The position numbers were made by a program, and so were the translations under genes. The notes below the pieces were generated by a model. The model made no database searches. It was not told where the DNA came from and saw nothing but the letters and a program-made list of their open reading frames with translations. A DNA stretch of 64,000 nucleotides from NCBI GenBank assembly GCA_037176725.1, contig JAZBRS010000039.1, positions 26,262,001 to 26,326,000 on the forward strand. Direction: 5' to 3'. Positions 1-10,330 of the stretch are shown in pieces. The stretch's first letter is position 1. Each line of letters begins with the position of its first letter. The DNA comes from Posidonia oceanica (taxonomy: Eukaryota > Streptophyta > Magnoliopsida > Alismatales > Posidoniaceae).

Positions 1-165
1 GGCAGCAAGTCTGGCCAGGGGCCTCAAGCTATGATTGGCAAGAATTATGAAATGCATTAAGCAGTCTTGAAGTGCAAGCAGACAGCACGAAACACTTTTG
101 CATGATAGAACTATTGATTACACACCTACGGCAGGCCAAAAGATACAACATAACTTGAAGGGAAA

Positions 166-1392
166 CTATATTAGTAGCTGCATAAGTGCCCTAGCTGATT
201 CGGGCCTTCTTTGATTTCCTGGAGTCAGGGAACAGGGGGCCGCTGGCAGGATTTCATTGATGGGCCAGAGGTCTTGCACCTCGGTCACGTACTCAGGGCT
301 GCATCCTATGCCTCTCGCAGCTGCGATGTTTGTTGATCGCACTCCATGATGCATTAGATTGGCCAGCTCCTTTGTTTCAGCAGTTGCACTGAGGGGATAT
401 GTTTGAAGGAGCTTAGGCGTTGTGCTGTCAACGAAGGCGCCCTGCCGGAAGCCGAACTGGTGCATGACCCTGATAGGGTGGTATTCCACACCCATAGTGA
501 ATCCTGGTAGCACAATCAGCCACATGTCGCGTGTGCTGAAGAAGATAGTGAATGACTCAGCCATGGAGGGGATGATACACCAAGTTACTGCATCATCCGT
601 TAGCTCTGATAGCTTCTCGTATTCTTCTTTGACGCTCTTGACTATCTTGGCATGGCCGCTGTTGCCGTAGGCTTCATAAGCATGCATCTGGGGGCGCAGA
701 AGGTCCATCTCTAAGTGCGCGGCTAGCCAGACCTGTATAAGTGCTCCGTAGCCATGAAAGTGGCGGCAGCGATGTGAGATGCGGTCTAGCCCGCGGTATG
801 TTTCTGCTAGAACAACCGGTGCCAAGTCTATCTGCCGGGTCACCACAGCATGTGCTATCTCTGCGATCTCGATGGCCACTATCAGTCGACCATGAGTAAA
901 GACTAGCTCGCTTAGGAAACGGGTGACAAATCCTCGGAGCCACAGCTCGTCTTCGAGTTTAGTGCACTTTTCCATGATATCATCAAAGTATGCTAGGCGA
1001 AGCAAGGGCGTGGGCCCACTGGTACAGATTAGTCTTTGCTGGCAACTTCGAGTAGAGAGCCCAGTCAGTTGGCTCGGGACTGCAATGTATCCATCACGCC
1101 TTATGAAGATAGGCGGTCCCATGATCATGGAGAAGCCATAGATCCAGCGCAGTTCTTCTAGTGTGGGTGTCAGTTCAGTTCTGCCAAAGCGGAAGACATG
1201 ATGTGCCGGTTTCCAAAGCCTTGCAGCAGCGCACATGAGATGGCGGCTCACTTCTACATTAGCAGCCTTCAGCAATTTGGTTGGAATGCTCCATAAGTGT
1301 AGCTTTTCACAGTCATCTTTGGTAAGCTTGCCGATCCACTCTCGTAGGGTCTCAGAGCAGTGCACTAGGGTCACTAGGGTAGGGAAACCCAT
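166..1392 (-). CDS. Post-integrase extra ORF, plant mobile-domain-like (DUF7745-type) protein
   Basis: A 408-codon ORF with no internal stop, in the same orientation as F's pol and about 1.3 kb downstream of the integrase stop. The protein is globular-looking, rich in W, H and R, with no signal peptide or clear membrane span. Its N-terminal third has an RFGRTELTPTLEELRW stretch (about residues 70-85), which resembles from memory the plant mobile-domain-like family DUF7745; this assignment is tentative. Extra ORFs next to pol are known in Tat/Ogre elements, with no established function. The ATG at 1392 is the first in the open stretch; an upstream exon cannot be excluded. A clearly homologous but broken copy lies at 63469-64000 in the same place relative to element E's 3' LTR. 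The frame is intact although gag and pol of the same element are badly decayed. Confidence 0.7.
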   Translation of the reverse strand: MGFPTLVTLVHCSETLREWIGKLTKDDCEKLHLWSIPTKLLKAANVEVSRHLMCAAARLWKPAHHVFRFGRTELTPTLEELRWIYGFSMIMGPPIFIRRDGYIAVPSQLTGLSTRSCQQRLICTSGPTPLLRLAYFDDIMEKCTKLEDELWLRGFVTRFLSELVFTHGRLIVAIEIAEIAHAVVTRQIDLAPVVLAETYRGLDRISHRCRHFHGYGALIQVWLAAHLEMDLLRPQMHAYEAYGNSGHAKIVKSVKEEYEKLSELTDDAVTWCIIPSMAESFTIFFSTRDMWLIVLPGFTMGVEYHPIRVMHQFGFRQGAFVDSTTPKLLQTYPLSATAETKELANLMHHGVRSTNIAAARGIGCSPEYVTEVQDLWPINEILPAAPCSLTPGNQRRPESARALMQLLI

Positions 1393-2731
1393 TGCGCATA
1401 CCGCAGAATGTAGGCAGATGGCTGTCGCAAAATCTTCAGGTACCTATTACCAAGACTGTAGATTATCAGATTTCATACAGGCACATAATCACTGACTGAA
1501 AGTAGATTCTGAAGCTGGTAAAGCAGTTCAACATATTCAACAGTAAACATTCAGAACATAGCAATTAAGCACATATAAGTAGGGGGATCCTATTGACACG
1601 GGGGCGGGGACTGGCAGGAGTTCTGGACCAGCGCAGCTCGATGATGCCAACGCGTGCTGAGTAGGAGTACTGCCTCAGTGCTAGAGCAAGTTTTGCAAGG
1701 CGGAATGATTAGAGGGCGAGGAGATGATTGGAAATGCAAATGTATGCATGATTTATGATTGGAGTAGTTTGCCCTCACCATGCGGAGTGCTCTGGTGCCT
1801 GCTGCATAGGAAGGGAGCGGTCCTTGACTCACTGGACTCTACTCAGACTCCTAACTTGTTGGTGGCACTCTAGGAAAGGGTGTTGGTGATGTTTGGTGGT
1901 GGTGTAGAGAGGACAGGCTCCATACCAAACTCTCAAGGACTTACACCTACTCTTTTCCTTTTTTCCTTGTCTCTTTCGCTTCTATATAGGTGTGCAGGGC
2001 TCTCCCCGTTCCTGCCTTGGAGACAAGGAGGACCTGGCTTGAATTTTGACTCTTCTCTGGGGTAGGTGAAAGGTGTGGGATTACTCTGCTTGCCTTCATT
2101 TTTGGAGTTGACTTTTGCTTTCTCTTTTTTCTTTTCTATCATTCTCTTTTTTTTTTCTATCATTCTTTTTTCTTTTTGTTGTTTTTCTTTCTCTTTCTTC
2201 TTTTCTTCTTTTCCTTTTTTTTTTTTTCAGGCTTGCAGGTCTTCGCTATCCCTACCCTAGAGGAAATGGGTGCCTGGCTTCTGAGACATGGGGGCTAGGA
2301 TCTTTGGGTGTTAACTTTGGCTTTCTCTTTCTTTCTTTTCTTGTGCATCTAGGCATAGACATGTGTTCCTTTCTGGCTAACGCCTAGCGTTCTTCTAGGA
2401 GTGTAAGTCCTTAGGTGTTTGGGCATTTCACCCGTGCTCACTGAGTGGTGGCTCTCTCACTAGCTAAGACATCTAAGTAGTGTCAGGTAAGGTCGGGAAA
2501 CTCCTTCCAGAGCAGGCAAGCTCTTCCGGTTTTCATCACCGGGCAATATGCGATGCATGGTTTAAGAGGATGACGATGATGATTATAAAAGGGGTAAAGG
2601 GCGGAACGTATGGGAATGCAGTGATAAAAATGCAGAAGATAGGGCAAAGCGATGCATGAAGATGCACAAGGGTAAAGATGGGAGTACAAGAGGTGGGACG
2701 GAGAAGAAAGATCTGCAATGGTTGCTCCAAG
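1393..2731 (-). other. Spacer between integrase and extra ORF of F, with long purine tract
   Basis: No coding capacity beyond shadow ORFs. The stretch about 2110-2236 is almost pure pyrimidine on the plus strand, so it is a ~125-base polypurine run (AAAAAGAAAAGGAAAAG-like, broken by short GATAG blocks) on the element's sense strand. Such a tract could act as an internal second-strand primer or simply be low-complexity expansion. The rest is unremarkable spacer. The corresponding part of E is outside the window, so conservation cannot be judged. Confidence 0.5.
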
Positions 2732-4510
2732 CTACTGATAGTACTTCTTGAGGTAACACAAGTTGACCGGCTCGGACTGCTCGACCTGGTCCATGTCCTC
2801 AAGAGTTACAGCGCCGCCCGAGAAGATCTGTTTGACCACAAAGGGGCCACGCCAGTTAGGTCAGAATTTGCCTTGACCGTCGGGTAAATGGATGGCACGC
2901 AGAATGAGATCTCCTGGCTGGAAGCTTTTGGGCTGGACTTTCTTCAAGAATGCTCTAGCCATCTGCTTCTGGTAATAGTGAGCATTGTGCATAGCTTGTA
3001 GTCTGTGCTCATCAATCAAATTTAGTTGGACGCAGCGATCTTCGACCCATTCTGCCTCTTCCAACTCAGCTTCTCGTAGGATCCGCAGTGAGGGGATCTC
3101 TACTTCGACAGGTAACACCGCTTCCATGCCGTACACTAGAGAGTACGGGGTGGCTCCTGTCGAGGTCCGGATTGATGTCCTGTACACCTAGAGCGCGTAC
3201 GGGAGCTTGTCATGCCAATCCTTATGGGTTTCTGCCATCTTCTTCATGATTTTGACAATGTTTTTGTTAGTAGACTCCACTGCTCCATTCATCTGTGGCC
3301 GATAAGGCGAGGACCTGTGATGCTTGATCTTGAGACTCTATAGGTACTCCTCGGTTCTTTTGGCAATGAAGTTCGTGCCATTATCAGAGATGATGGAGTG
3401 CGGGACCCCATATCGGGCAATGATATTGTTCTTAATAAACTTTTCAGTTGCCACGGCGGTGACTGTCTTATAAGAGGCTGCTTCCACCCACTTAGTAAAG
3501 TAGTCAATCGCCACCATGATGAAGCGATGACCGTTCGAAGCAGCAGGGTGTATTACGCCAATGACATCGATCGCCCAGGTGGAGAAAGGCCATGGCGAAG
3601 ACATATTTTGCAGCTGTTGAGGGGGAGCCCTGATAAAGTTACCATGGATTTGGCAGTTGTGGCATTTACGCACAAACCGGCAGCAGTCTGCTTCCATGGT
3701 TTGCCAGAAATAGCCTTGGAGCATGATCTTCTTGGCTAGGAGGACGCCGTTCATGTGCGGGCCACAGGTCCCTGCATGCACTTGAAGCATTAGCGTGTCA
3801 GCCTCTGACTTGTTCAGGCAGCGTAATAGCATCTGATTATATGATCTCCTGTATAGCTGCCCTGCTCCTAACACATACTTCGACGCCAGACGCGCCAAAG
3901 TTCTCTTATCTGTTGCTGTGGTGCTAGGTGGAAGGCTGCCGAACTCCAGGAAAGCCTTGATGTCATGATACCACGGCTGCTCTTCTGCTGAATCTGCCTC
4001 CTCTATGTTCATGCAATGCGTGGGCTGCTCTATGCTGGTAACTGACACATCTACTGCACTATCTTCAGGTATACTGAGCCAGGATGCCAAGGTTGCTAGT
4101 GCGTCTGCATATGCGTTCTTTGCCCTGTTCATGTATGTGAAGCAGATGCTCCCAAATTCTTCTATTAGCTTCAGCAGGTGTTCGTGATATGGCACAAGTT
4201 TTGGATCTTTTGTCTTCCAATCGCCATTCACTTGAGAGATCACCAGCATGGCATCGCCGTACACATGCAGCTTCTGCGCCTTATGCTCGAGGGTGACTTT
4301 CAATCCCAGGCTGCATGCTTCATATTCCGCTTCATTGTTTATGCATGTGAAAGTCAACTTCCTTGCAATAGGAATCATCTGTCCCTGGGGCGTGGTCAGC
4401 ACTGCGCCTATGCCTCGGCCCTTCTTGTTGACAGCGCCATCAAAGTACAGTTGCCATTGCTTTTAGTCCTCAAGGTCTTTCTCCTCAGAGTCCTCCATTG
4501 CAAAGAGAAT
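2732..4510 (-). pseudogene. pol: F pol, 3' part: archaeal-type RNase H and integrase
   Basis: On the minus strand, translation begins in the second RNase H (FDGA near 4450, NNEAEYEA near 4335, YGDAMLV near 4245, NAYADALATLA near 4110), giving the D-E-D-D set of an active-type fold. The integrase zinc finger follows: HAGTCGPH near 3765 and CHNC near 3665. The catalytic core has D in WAIDVIG near 3570, D in SDNGTNF near 3385 and E in NGAVEST near 3280, with 35 residues between the last two (DD35E). The C-terminal part has a GPF module (WRGPFVVKQIF near 2835) and no chromodomain, and ends in KKYYQ-stop at 2732. There are in-frame stops near 3337, 3188 and 2860, so it is dead. It joins the rest of pol across solo LTR A. 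Confidence 0.9.
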
Positions 4511-4515
4511 GTCCT
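4511..4515. repeat. Left target-site duplication of solo LTR A (GTCCT)
   Basis: GTCCT directly precedes the TGTTGACACC start of the LTR and is repeated at 10673-10677 directly after its TACA end. A perfect 5-bp duplication is the standard footprint of a Ty3/gypsy integrase. Confidence 0.93.
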
Positions 4516-4924
4516 TGTTGACACCCCATTTTGACAGGCTGGATCGTTTGGAGCCTTCCGGTGGCTGTTCGACCCGAACCCAGACCCAAACCTACACCTT
4601 CCTCTCCTTCTTTCCCCTCAAAACAAGCCTGAACTTGACCCGAGCTTACCCCCCTTTCCCGAACCTGAGAACCCACCAAAATCCATAGGAACACTCACCC
4701 CTGATGACTTAGTAAACCCACCGAAAAGCCTGCAAAATCTCAAACCAGACCCCTCCCAAAAACCCTAGGAAACTTAGGCAAAACTACCCTTTTTCTACAC
4801 CTCGAAACCCCTCCAAAACTTCCTCAGAACCAAACCAAAACTCTAGGACCGGAACTAGGAACCCTAGACCCCGCACCCGCCAAATTTCACCCCTTTCGGA
4901 GACCTTTAAGACCCCTTTTCACTG

Positions 4925-5010
4925 GAATTATCGTTTTCTCTCTCCGGGATTATCGTTTTCTCTCTCCTCTCTCTCTCCTGATTATCGTCTCTCTTTTCAT
5001 CCCCTTCTCG
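4925..5010 (+). promoter_or_regulatory. GATTATC/CTCTCTC repeat module in U3 of LTR A
   Basis: Three closely spaced copies of GATTATCG (or AATTATCG) are each followed by CTCTCT runs. Reverse-complement equivalents (GATAATC plus GAGAGA) occur at the same place in F's LTR (23615-23690 and 24300-24375) and in both H LTRs (43245-43315 and 56158-56232). GATA-like and GAGA motifs are known plant promoter elements; enhancer function here is inference. Confidence 0.5.
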
Positions 5011-8000
5011 CCCTCCTTCTGGCTTGGCAGCGGGCCCCCCTTGTACTCCTATCCCTTCTCTACCTTATTCCTATTTTTATTTTATTTTTACCACCTTCCT
5101 TGAATTTTAAAAATCTTTTTCCTCAAACCTACCTCTTTCCCATTTATTCCCTTTTCTTCCTCTTTTCTTCTTCTTTTTCTTTTCTTCTTCCTTCCTTTGC
5201 AAAAAACCTCAAAAATCCTTAAAAATCTGTAAAACCCCAAGACCCAAAAGAAGCGAATCAGAATCTCCAGAAAAAGCAATTAAAAACATTAAATAAATAA
5301 TTAAAAACCTAAACTTAATTAAATCAAGCTAAAAAGAAAATCAAGCATGCAAACTAAAAAATGCAAAACAAACTAAAATAAAATACTGTAAAATCAACTA
5401 AAAAACTGAAATAAAATCAGAATCTACCAAAAATGAAAACCCCACCAAAAGAATTAAAAAACAAACCCCAAGGGAAAGAATTAAAAATCAAATGCTAAAA
5501 CAAGTAATTAAAGAGAACAAAAAACTTAACCTAAGAAACATAGGAAAAAAAAACAACATAAGAACTTAATTAAAAAAAGGAAAAGAAAATACAGTTAAAA
5601 GACCTAAAATACTTAATCAAATCAGGAAAAATCCAACTAAAAAAACATCAAGAAGAATTAACAAATAAAAAACAAAAGCATGGATCAAAAGACTTAAAAA
5701 AGGAAAATACAAAAGACTAAAACTAAAAGCCCAAAACCCACTCAAAATAATGTAAAAATAAATCCTAAAAATCCTAATTAACATCCTAAAATACTTAACA
5801 AGAAAACACAATTTTAAAAACAATTTAAAAGAATTTAACCAACACTTAATCAAGTGGGAAATGGATTAAAAACAAAATAAAACCCTAAAACCCTAATCAA
5901 GCCTAAAACACACTAATTAACCTAAAAACGATCATTAAAAAAATCCAGATAAACGTCTAACCTACAACCCAAGTCATCCCATATTTTTATTTATTTTTAT
6001 CCTATTTTCTCCTATTTTTCCTTTCCATCTTTCTTCCTTCCTTCATTTTCATTTCCCTTTTCCTCCTCACTGGGCTTATCAGCCTGTTCATCTTTTCTCT
6101 CCATTTTTTCAAAATCCGGCCCGCAGCCCGTTGCTACAGTCCTCCGTCTTCCTCACCTTCTCCCGCGCGCTGGCAGTGCAACAGTGCACGCCGCCTGCGC
6201 TCCTGCAACGCTGCCCCGACCTGTCACCTCCTGCTCCAGCCAGGCGCGCGCCGAAGCATCGTCCTCGCACCTGCCATCGCCTCTCCGCAGCGTTCATTGG
6301 TCGCAGGCCTGCAAAGCTAAAGAAGGTGTGGTCAGGACTCGGGACAGGAGAGGAGGAGAAATCAGAGGGCATTTCAGGAGAAAAGGAGAGGAGAAGAAGA
6401 AGGATGGATCCGAGAGGGGAGACGAGGTTTTTCCAGAGAGAATCCCGAGCGAGAGGGCATCCAAAACGCCCCTGAAATCCACCCAGAAGCGCCGGACCTC
6501 GGCCTCTCCTTCTCCCAGGAAACCAGTGCCCAAAACACCTCCGGAACCACTCGAAATCCGCCCCCAAATCTCACCCGAGACCCCCTGCAACTCTTCCCCT
6601 CCTTTCCACACCGAACATAGCCCGCATTTCGCCGGAACGCCACCTGAAGCCCAACCGGAACCCAACACATCCTCCTCCAGAATTCCCTCCTACACAGACC
6701 CCCATTCCTCCCCAAAACCTACCCGGAAACCCACTGAAACCCCACCTTCTCAGACCCCCGAGCGCTGACCTCCACCCTCACCACAGCCCGAGCAATCCAC
6801 CACAAACACCTACGCCGAGATCCTGTCCAAAACCGGCCCAACTACCATCTCCCTCCACAGACCTCCACTGCCAGAACCAAGCCTCCAGAACCCTTCAACA
6901 AGCACCCAGCTACCCACCGGAGGCCTCCGCTCGATCCAGAGGGCAGAGGACACCTCCGCCCACCTCCAGCAGCCCTTAGTGAACCCAAAAGGCTCGACTC
7001 CTTCCACCGTCTGCGGAACTCGCTCCTGTGCACCCGGGGAGCTCCAGAACATCTCCAAGAACTGTTCCCGATCGTCGCGCGCTGCCGGGAGCACCTGCAG
7101 CAGCTAGACCCCCACCGCCGGTCTCTGCAACAACAGCTGAGGTCGGGGGAGCGCGCCAGACAGCAGAGGAGGTATTTCTCTTCGCTGGTAATCTAGGTTT
7201 CTTCCCTTCTTGCTTTTCCACCCCTCAAAAAGGGGTTCTGCAACCGCCTTCGCGAGGTCAGCGCCGTCGCTGACCTTCTTCCCCGGCGAGCTCGATGTTC
7301 GTCCCGTCGCGCCGAGCTGCGGAACGACCTCCCGTTGGTCGTCCTAGCTCCGCATCGACCTCAGGATTGCAGCCCAGCCTTCAGCTCGCGCCGACGACGC
7401 TCCGGTCGTCCTCCTGGCCTCCGATCAGACTCGGACCTCCGGTGGATCCCCAGCTCCGCTCCTGGCAGCGTCGCCGCACGCTTGACCTCGCCCGAGCTCC
7501 GCCAGGGCCTGGTGAAGCTCGCCCGCCGAGTTGTCTCCCCGGAGTGCCCCCCTGTCCCCCTCGTCGGCCACTGGTAGCAGTTGCTACAGTGGCCGGCGGC
7601 CTGCGTTTACACTGTAGCGATATTTTACTTAGCTTAGGTATTTTACCCTAAAATTGCATGTCTGTCCTAAGTTTCCTCATTTTTGCATTCCAGTCCTTAT
7701 TTCGTTTATTCTGCTTGGTTTTTTTAATTAAATACTTTGCTAAATTGCACGATCTGTTTATGCTTTTCAATATTTGCAAATAGGTCCATTCACTGTGCTG
7801 TGCTGTTGTGATATCTTGCAGTTTAGTCCTCCTTTTTCCCTTTTTTGCATTTAGGTCCTGTACCAAGTCAGTTCATTTATTTACTCATATTTTACCATAC
7901 TGTATTGCATCCTGGCCCCTTGTATGTTTTTATTTTTGCACTTAGGTCCATGCACTGTAGAAACTTAGGTTCTGATTTTTATTTTTGGTTGATGCATTGC

Positions 8001-8744
8001 ATATTTTATCCTCTGCTTTTGTGCATTTGCAGTTAGGTCCATTTTAAATGGACAGTAACTGTGCTGCATGCATTTTACCTTATTACATTGCATTATTGAC
8101 CCTGTTTTTCCCAAAAATTGCACATTAGTCCTGCCTACTGATTTCAGAGCATGTTTACCATATAAAATTGCATTTCCAACCCCTGCATGATTTCAAAATC
8201 ACACTTAGGTCCCTGCATGCTTTAAAAATCGTGTGAAAAGACCATTTTGCCCCTAGATTGCATTTTAACCCCTATGCCTACCAAATTTCATACAGACCTT
8301 TCACTAGTACCTCCAGACTCCCCAGGACCTTGTTTTCTGGAAAATTTGCATTTTAGCCCCTTTCTTTTTCGAAAAATGCTTTTAAAACCCCTGTTCTTCC
8401 CAAATGGCTTTTCCTTATCTTTTCTGGCTTTGCATGCATTCTGCATCCATTTTAATCTTGCATTTTACCTCCCCTTCGCATACACTAAGCACTTTTAACT
8501 CCCCTTCACTTGGGAGGACCTTCAGCACACCCTTAGGACTTCCTGAACACTTAGATCTGTTCTCCTCTTCTGTTCTGGCCCTTTTGCTCCGAAGCCGCGA
8601 TATCTTTCAATCCGACCGTCGGATCGCCTCAAGTAAGCTGCCCAGGTGACCGCAGCGAAGCGCTCTTCAGCATGGACCGAGCAGATCTCCGATCAGACTC
8701 CCGGATCTCCAGGTATATCTTCCTGAACTTCTGCACTGCATTCA
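5011..8744 (+). other. Non-coding body of LTR A: A-rich, GC-rich and TTGCA..GGTCC zones
   Basis: From 5280 to 5940 the strand is A-rich with repeated AATTAAAA. From about 6110 to 7620 it becomes GC-rich and proline-codon-like in several frames without one credible gene. From 7640 to 8500 there is a degenerate repeat with TTTTGCATTTAGGTCC-like cores every 40-60 bases. The same three zones follow one another in F's LTR and the H LTRs, so they are ancestral parts of this LTR family and not captured host genes. Confidence 0.6.
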
Positions 8745-9990
8745 TTTTGCATGCCATTTGCACCGTTTTGCGTGCCTTTTAGTTTATTCGCCTCGTTTTG
8801 CGTGCGATCGCGTTTTATCGCTCCGTTTTGCGCGCCACTTCTTTGTTTTGCACCGTTTTGCGTGCCCTTTAGTTTTTTCGCCTCGTTTCCCGTGCCTTCA
8901 AGTTTTCTTGCACCGTTTTGCGTGCCTTCTGATTTCTTCGCCTCGTTTTGCGTGCCATCATGTTTTATCGCTCCGTTTTGCGCGCCGCTTCTCTATCTTG
9001 CACCGTTTTGTGTGCCTTTTAGTTTCTTCGCCTCGTTTTGCGTGCCATCATGTTTTATCGCTCCGTTTTGCGCGCCGCTTCTTTGTCTTGCACCGTTTTG
9101 CGTGCCCTTTAGTTTTTTCGTCTCGTTTTGCGTGTTTTCAAGTTTTCTCGCTCCGTTTTGCGCGCCACTTCTTTGTTTTGCACCGTTTTGCGTGTCCTTT
9201 AGTTTTTTCGCCTCGTCTTAAGTGTTTTCAAGTTTTCTCGCTCCGTTTTGCGCGCCATTTCTTTGTTTTGCACCGTTTTGCGTGCCCTTTAGTTTTTCGC
9301 CTCGTTTCCCGTGCCTTCAAGTTTTCTTGCTCCGTTTTGCGTGCCACCTCTTTGTCTTGCACCGTTTTGCGCGCAGTCTTGTTTTTCCGCTCCGTTTTGC
9401 GTGTCTTCATGTTTTCTCGCTCCGTTTTGCGTGCCGCTTCCTTGTTTCGCTCCGTTTTGCATGCCCTTTAGTTTTTTCGCCTCGTTTTGCGTGTTTTCAA
9501 GTTTTCTCGCTCCGTTTTGCGTGCCGCTTCCCTGTCTTGCACCGTTTTGCGTGCCTTTTAGTTTTTTGCCTCGTTTTGCGTGCCTTCAAGTTTTCTCGCT
9601 CCGTTTTGCGCGCCACTCCTTTGTCTTGCACCGTTTTGCGTGCCTTTTAGTTTTTTGCCTCGTTTTGCGTGTTTTCATGTTTTCTCACTCCGTTTTGCGC
9701 GCCGCTCCTCTGTCTTGCACCGTTTTGCGTGCCCTTTAATTTTCTTGCCTCGTTTTGCGCGCAGTCTTGTTTTCCTGCACCGTTTTGCGTGTCCTTTCGT
9801 TTTCTCGTCTCGTTTTGCGTGCCCTGGTGTTTTCTTGCCCAGTTTTGCGCCCTTCTTTCGTTTTCTCGCACGGTTTTGCGTCCTCGTTCCATTCCTTGCC
9901 CCATTTTGCATGTCAACCTTGTTCTCGCATCTTTTTGCATACTTGTCTCGATCCCCGCATTGTTTTACGCCGTTTTCCCCTCGCATGTCG
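8745..9990 (+). repeat. 30-bp tandem array (CGTTTTGCGTGCC core) in LTR A
   Basis: About forty monomers of ~30 bp, each with a CGTTTTGCG core, are arranged mostly as 90-bp triplets: CACCGTTTTGCGTGCC, then CTCGTTTTGCG, then GCTCCGTTTTGCGCGCC. Because 30 is a multiple of three, all frames stay open for long distances. This produces a 237-codon phantom ORF (8758-9471) with an RFAC/FSL-type repeat. Shorter versions of the array lie at the matching place in every other LTR of the window except that the D and E versions are very diverged. Confidence 0.85.
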
Positions 9991-10027
9991 ATTACATTGC
10001 GTGGTTTTCTCGCCGTTTTGTTTTATC

Positions 10028-10330
10028 GCCTGCATTTGCATGTAGGGCGATGATGCTTACTGTCCGGAGTTCTCACGAGCCAGGTTTCGCCCGGTTCGGA
10101 ACACGGGCAGCATTGCTGAGCGTTTAGATTGCACGTTTACTTCCTTGCATCGTCTTTCATCACTTAGAGCACACCTTTGAGCATTTAGGTAGGCATTCGT
10201 TGGCACTTAGGCATTCAAAGTTTGCACTTCCCTGCATATGCGAGCGTAAGCCTAGAAAGACCGATTCTCGGGCGTGTCGGGGGTGCCTAACACCTTCCCC
10301 GCGCGTAACAGGAGTCCTTACCCTCTCTTG
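10028..10330 (+). promoter_or_regulatory. Conserved LTR 3' block (probable R/U5) in LTR A
   Basis: Contains GATGCTTACTGTCCGGAG, TTCTCACGAGCCAGG and, at 10255-10320, GATTCTCGGGCGTGTCGGGG followed by GTGCCTAACACCTTCCCC. These words recur nearly unchanged in F's LTR (19183-19466), the H LTRs (38223-38510 and 51176-51463) and LTR D (32945-33195), although the rest of those LTRs has diverged. Similar GGTGTTAGGCACC words occur, from memory, in other Tat/Ogre LTRs. Assignment to R/U5 is inferred from position near the LTR end. Confidence 0.6.

Noticed and set aside
1..1392. F's left end and E's right end as one split element
   Set aside because: The two copies of the extra ORF overlap in the same C-terminal region and differ clearly in sequence, so they belong to separate insertions.
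2200..2235. Polypyrimidine tract followed by CAG, like a plus-strand 3' splice site
   Set aside because: The element is transcribed from the minus strand, and no plus-strand exon is supported.
6184..6768. Proline-rich ORF in LTR A, and similar ORFs in GC-rich zones of F (21487-21969), H (40588-41322) and D (30549-30836)
   Set aside because: They overlap in several frames and on both strands, are not conserved between LTR copies as proteins, and lie in equivalent GC-rich LTR zones.
8758..9471. 237-codon ORF with RFAC/FSL repeats
   Set aside because: It is the translation of the 30-bp tandem array; all three plus frames stay open in the same region because the unit length is a multiple of three.
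8745..9990. CRISPR-like direct repeats
   Set aside because: Units are contiguous with no unique spacers, in a plant LTR with no cas genes.
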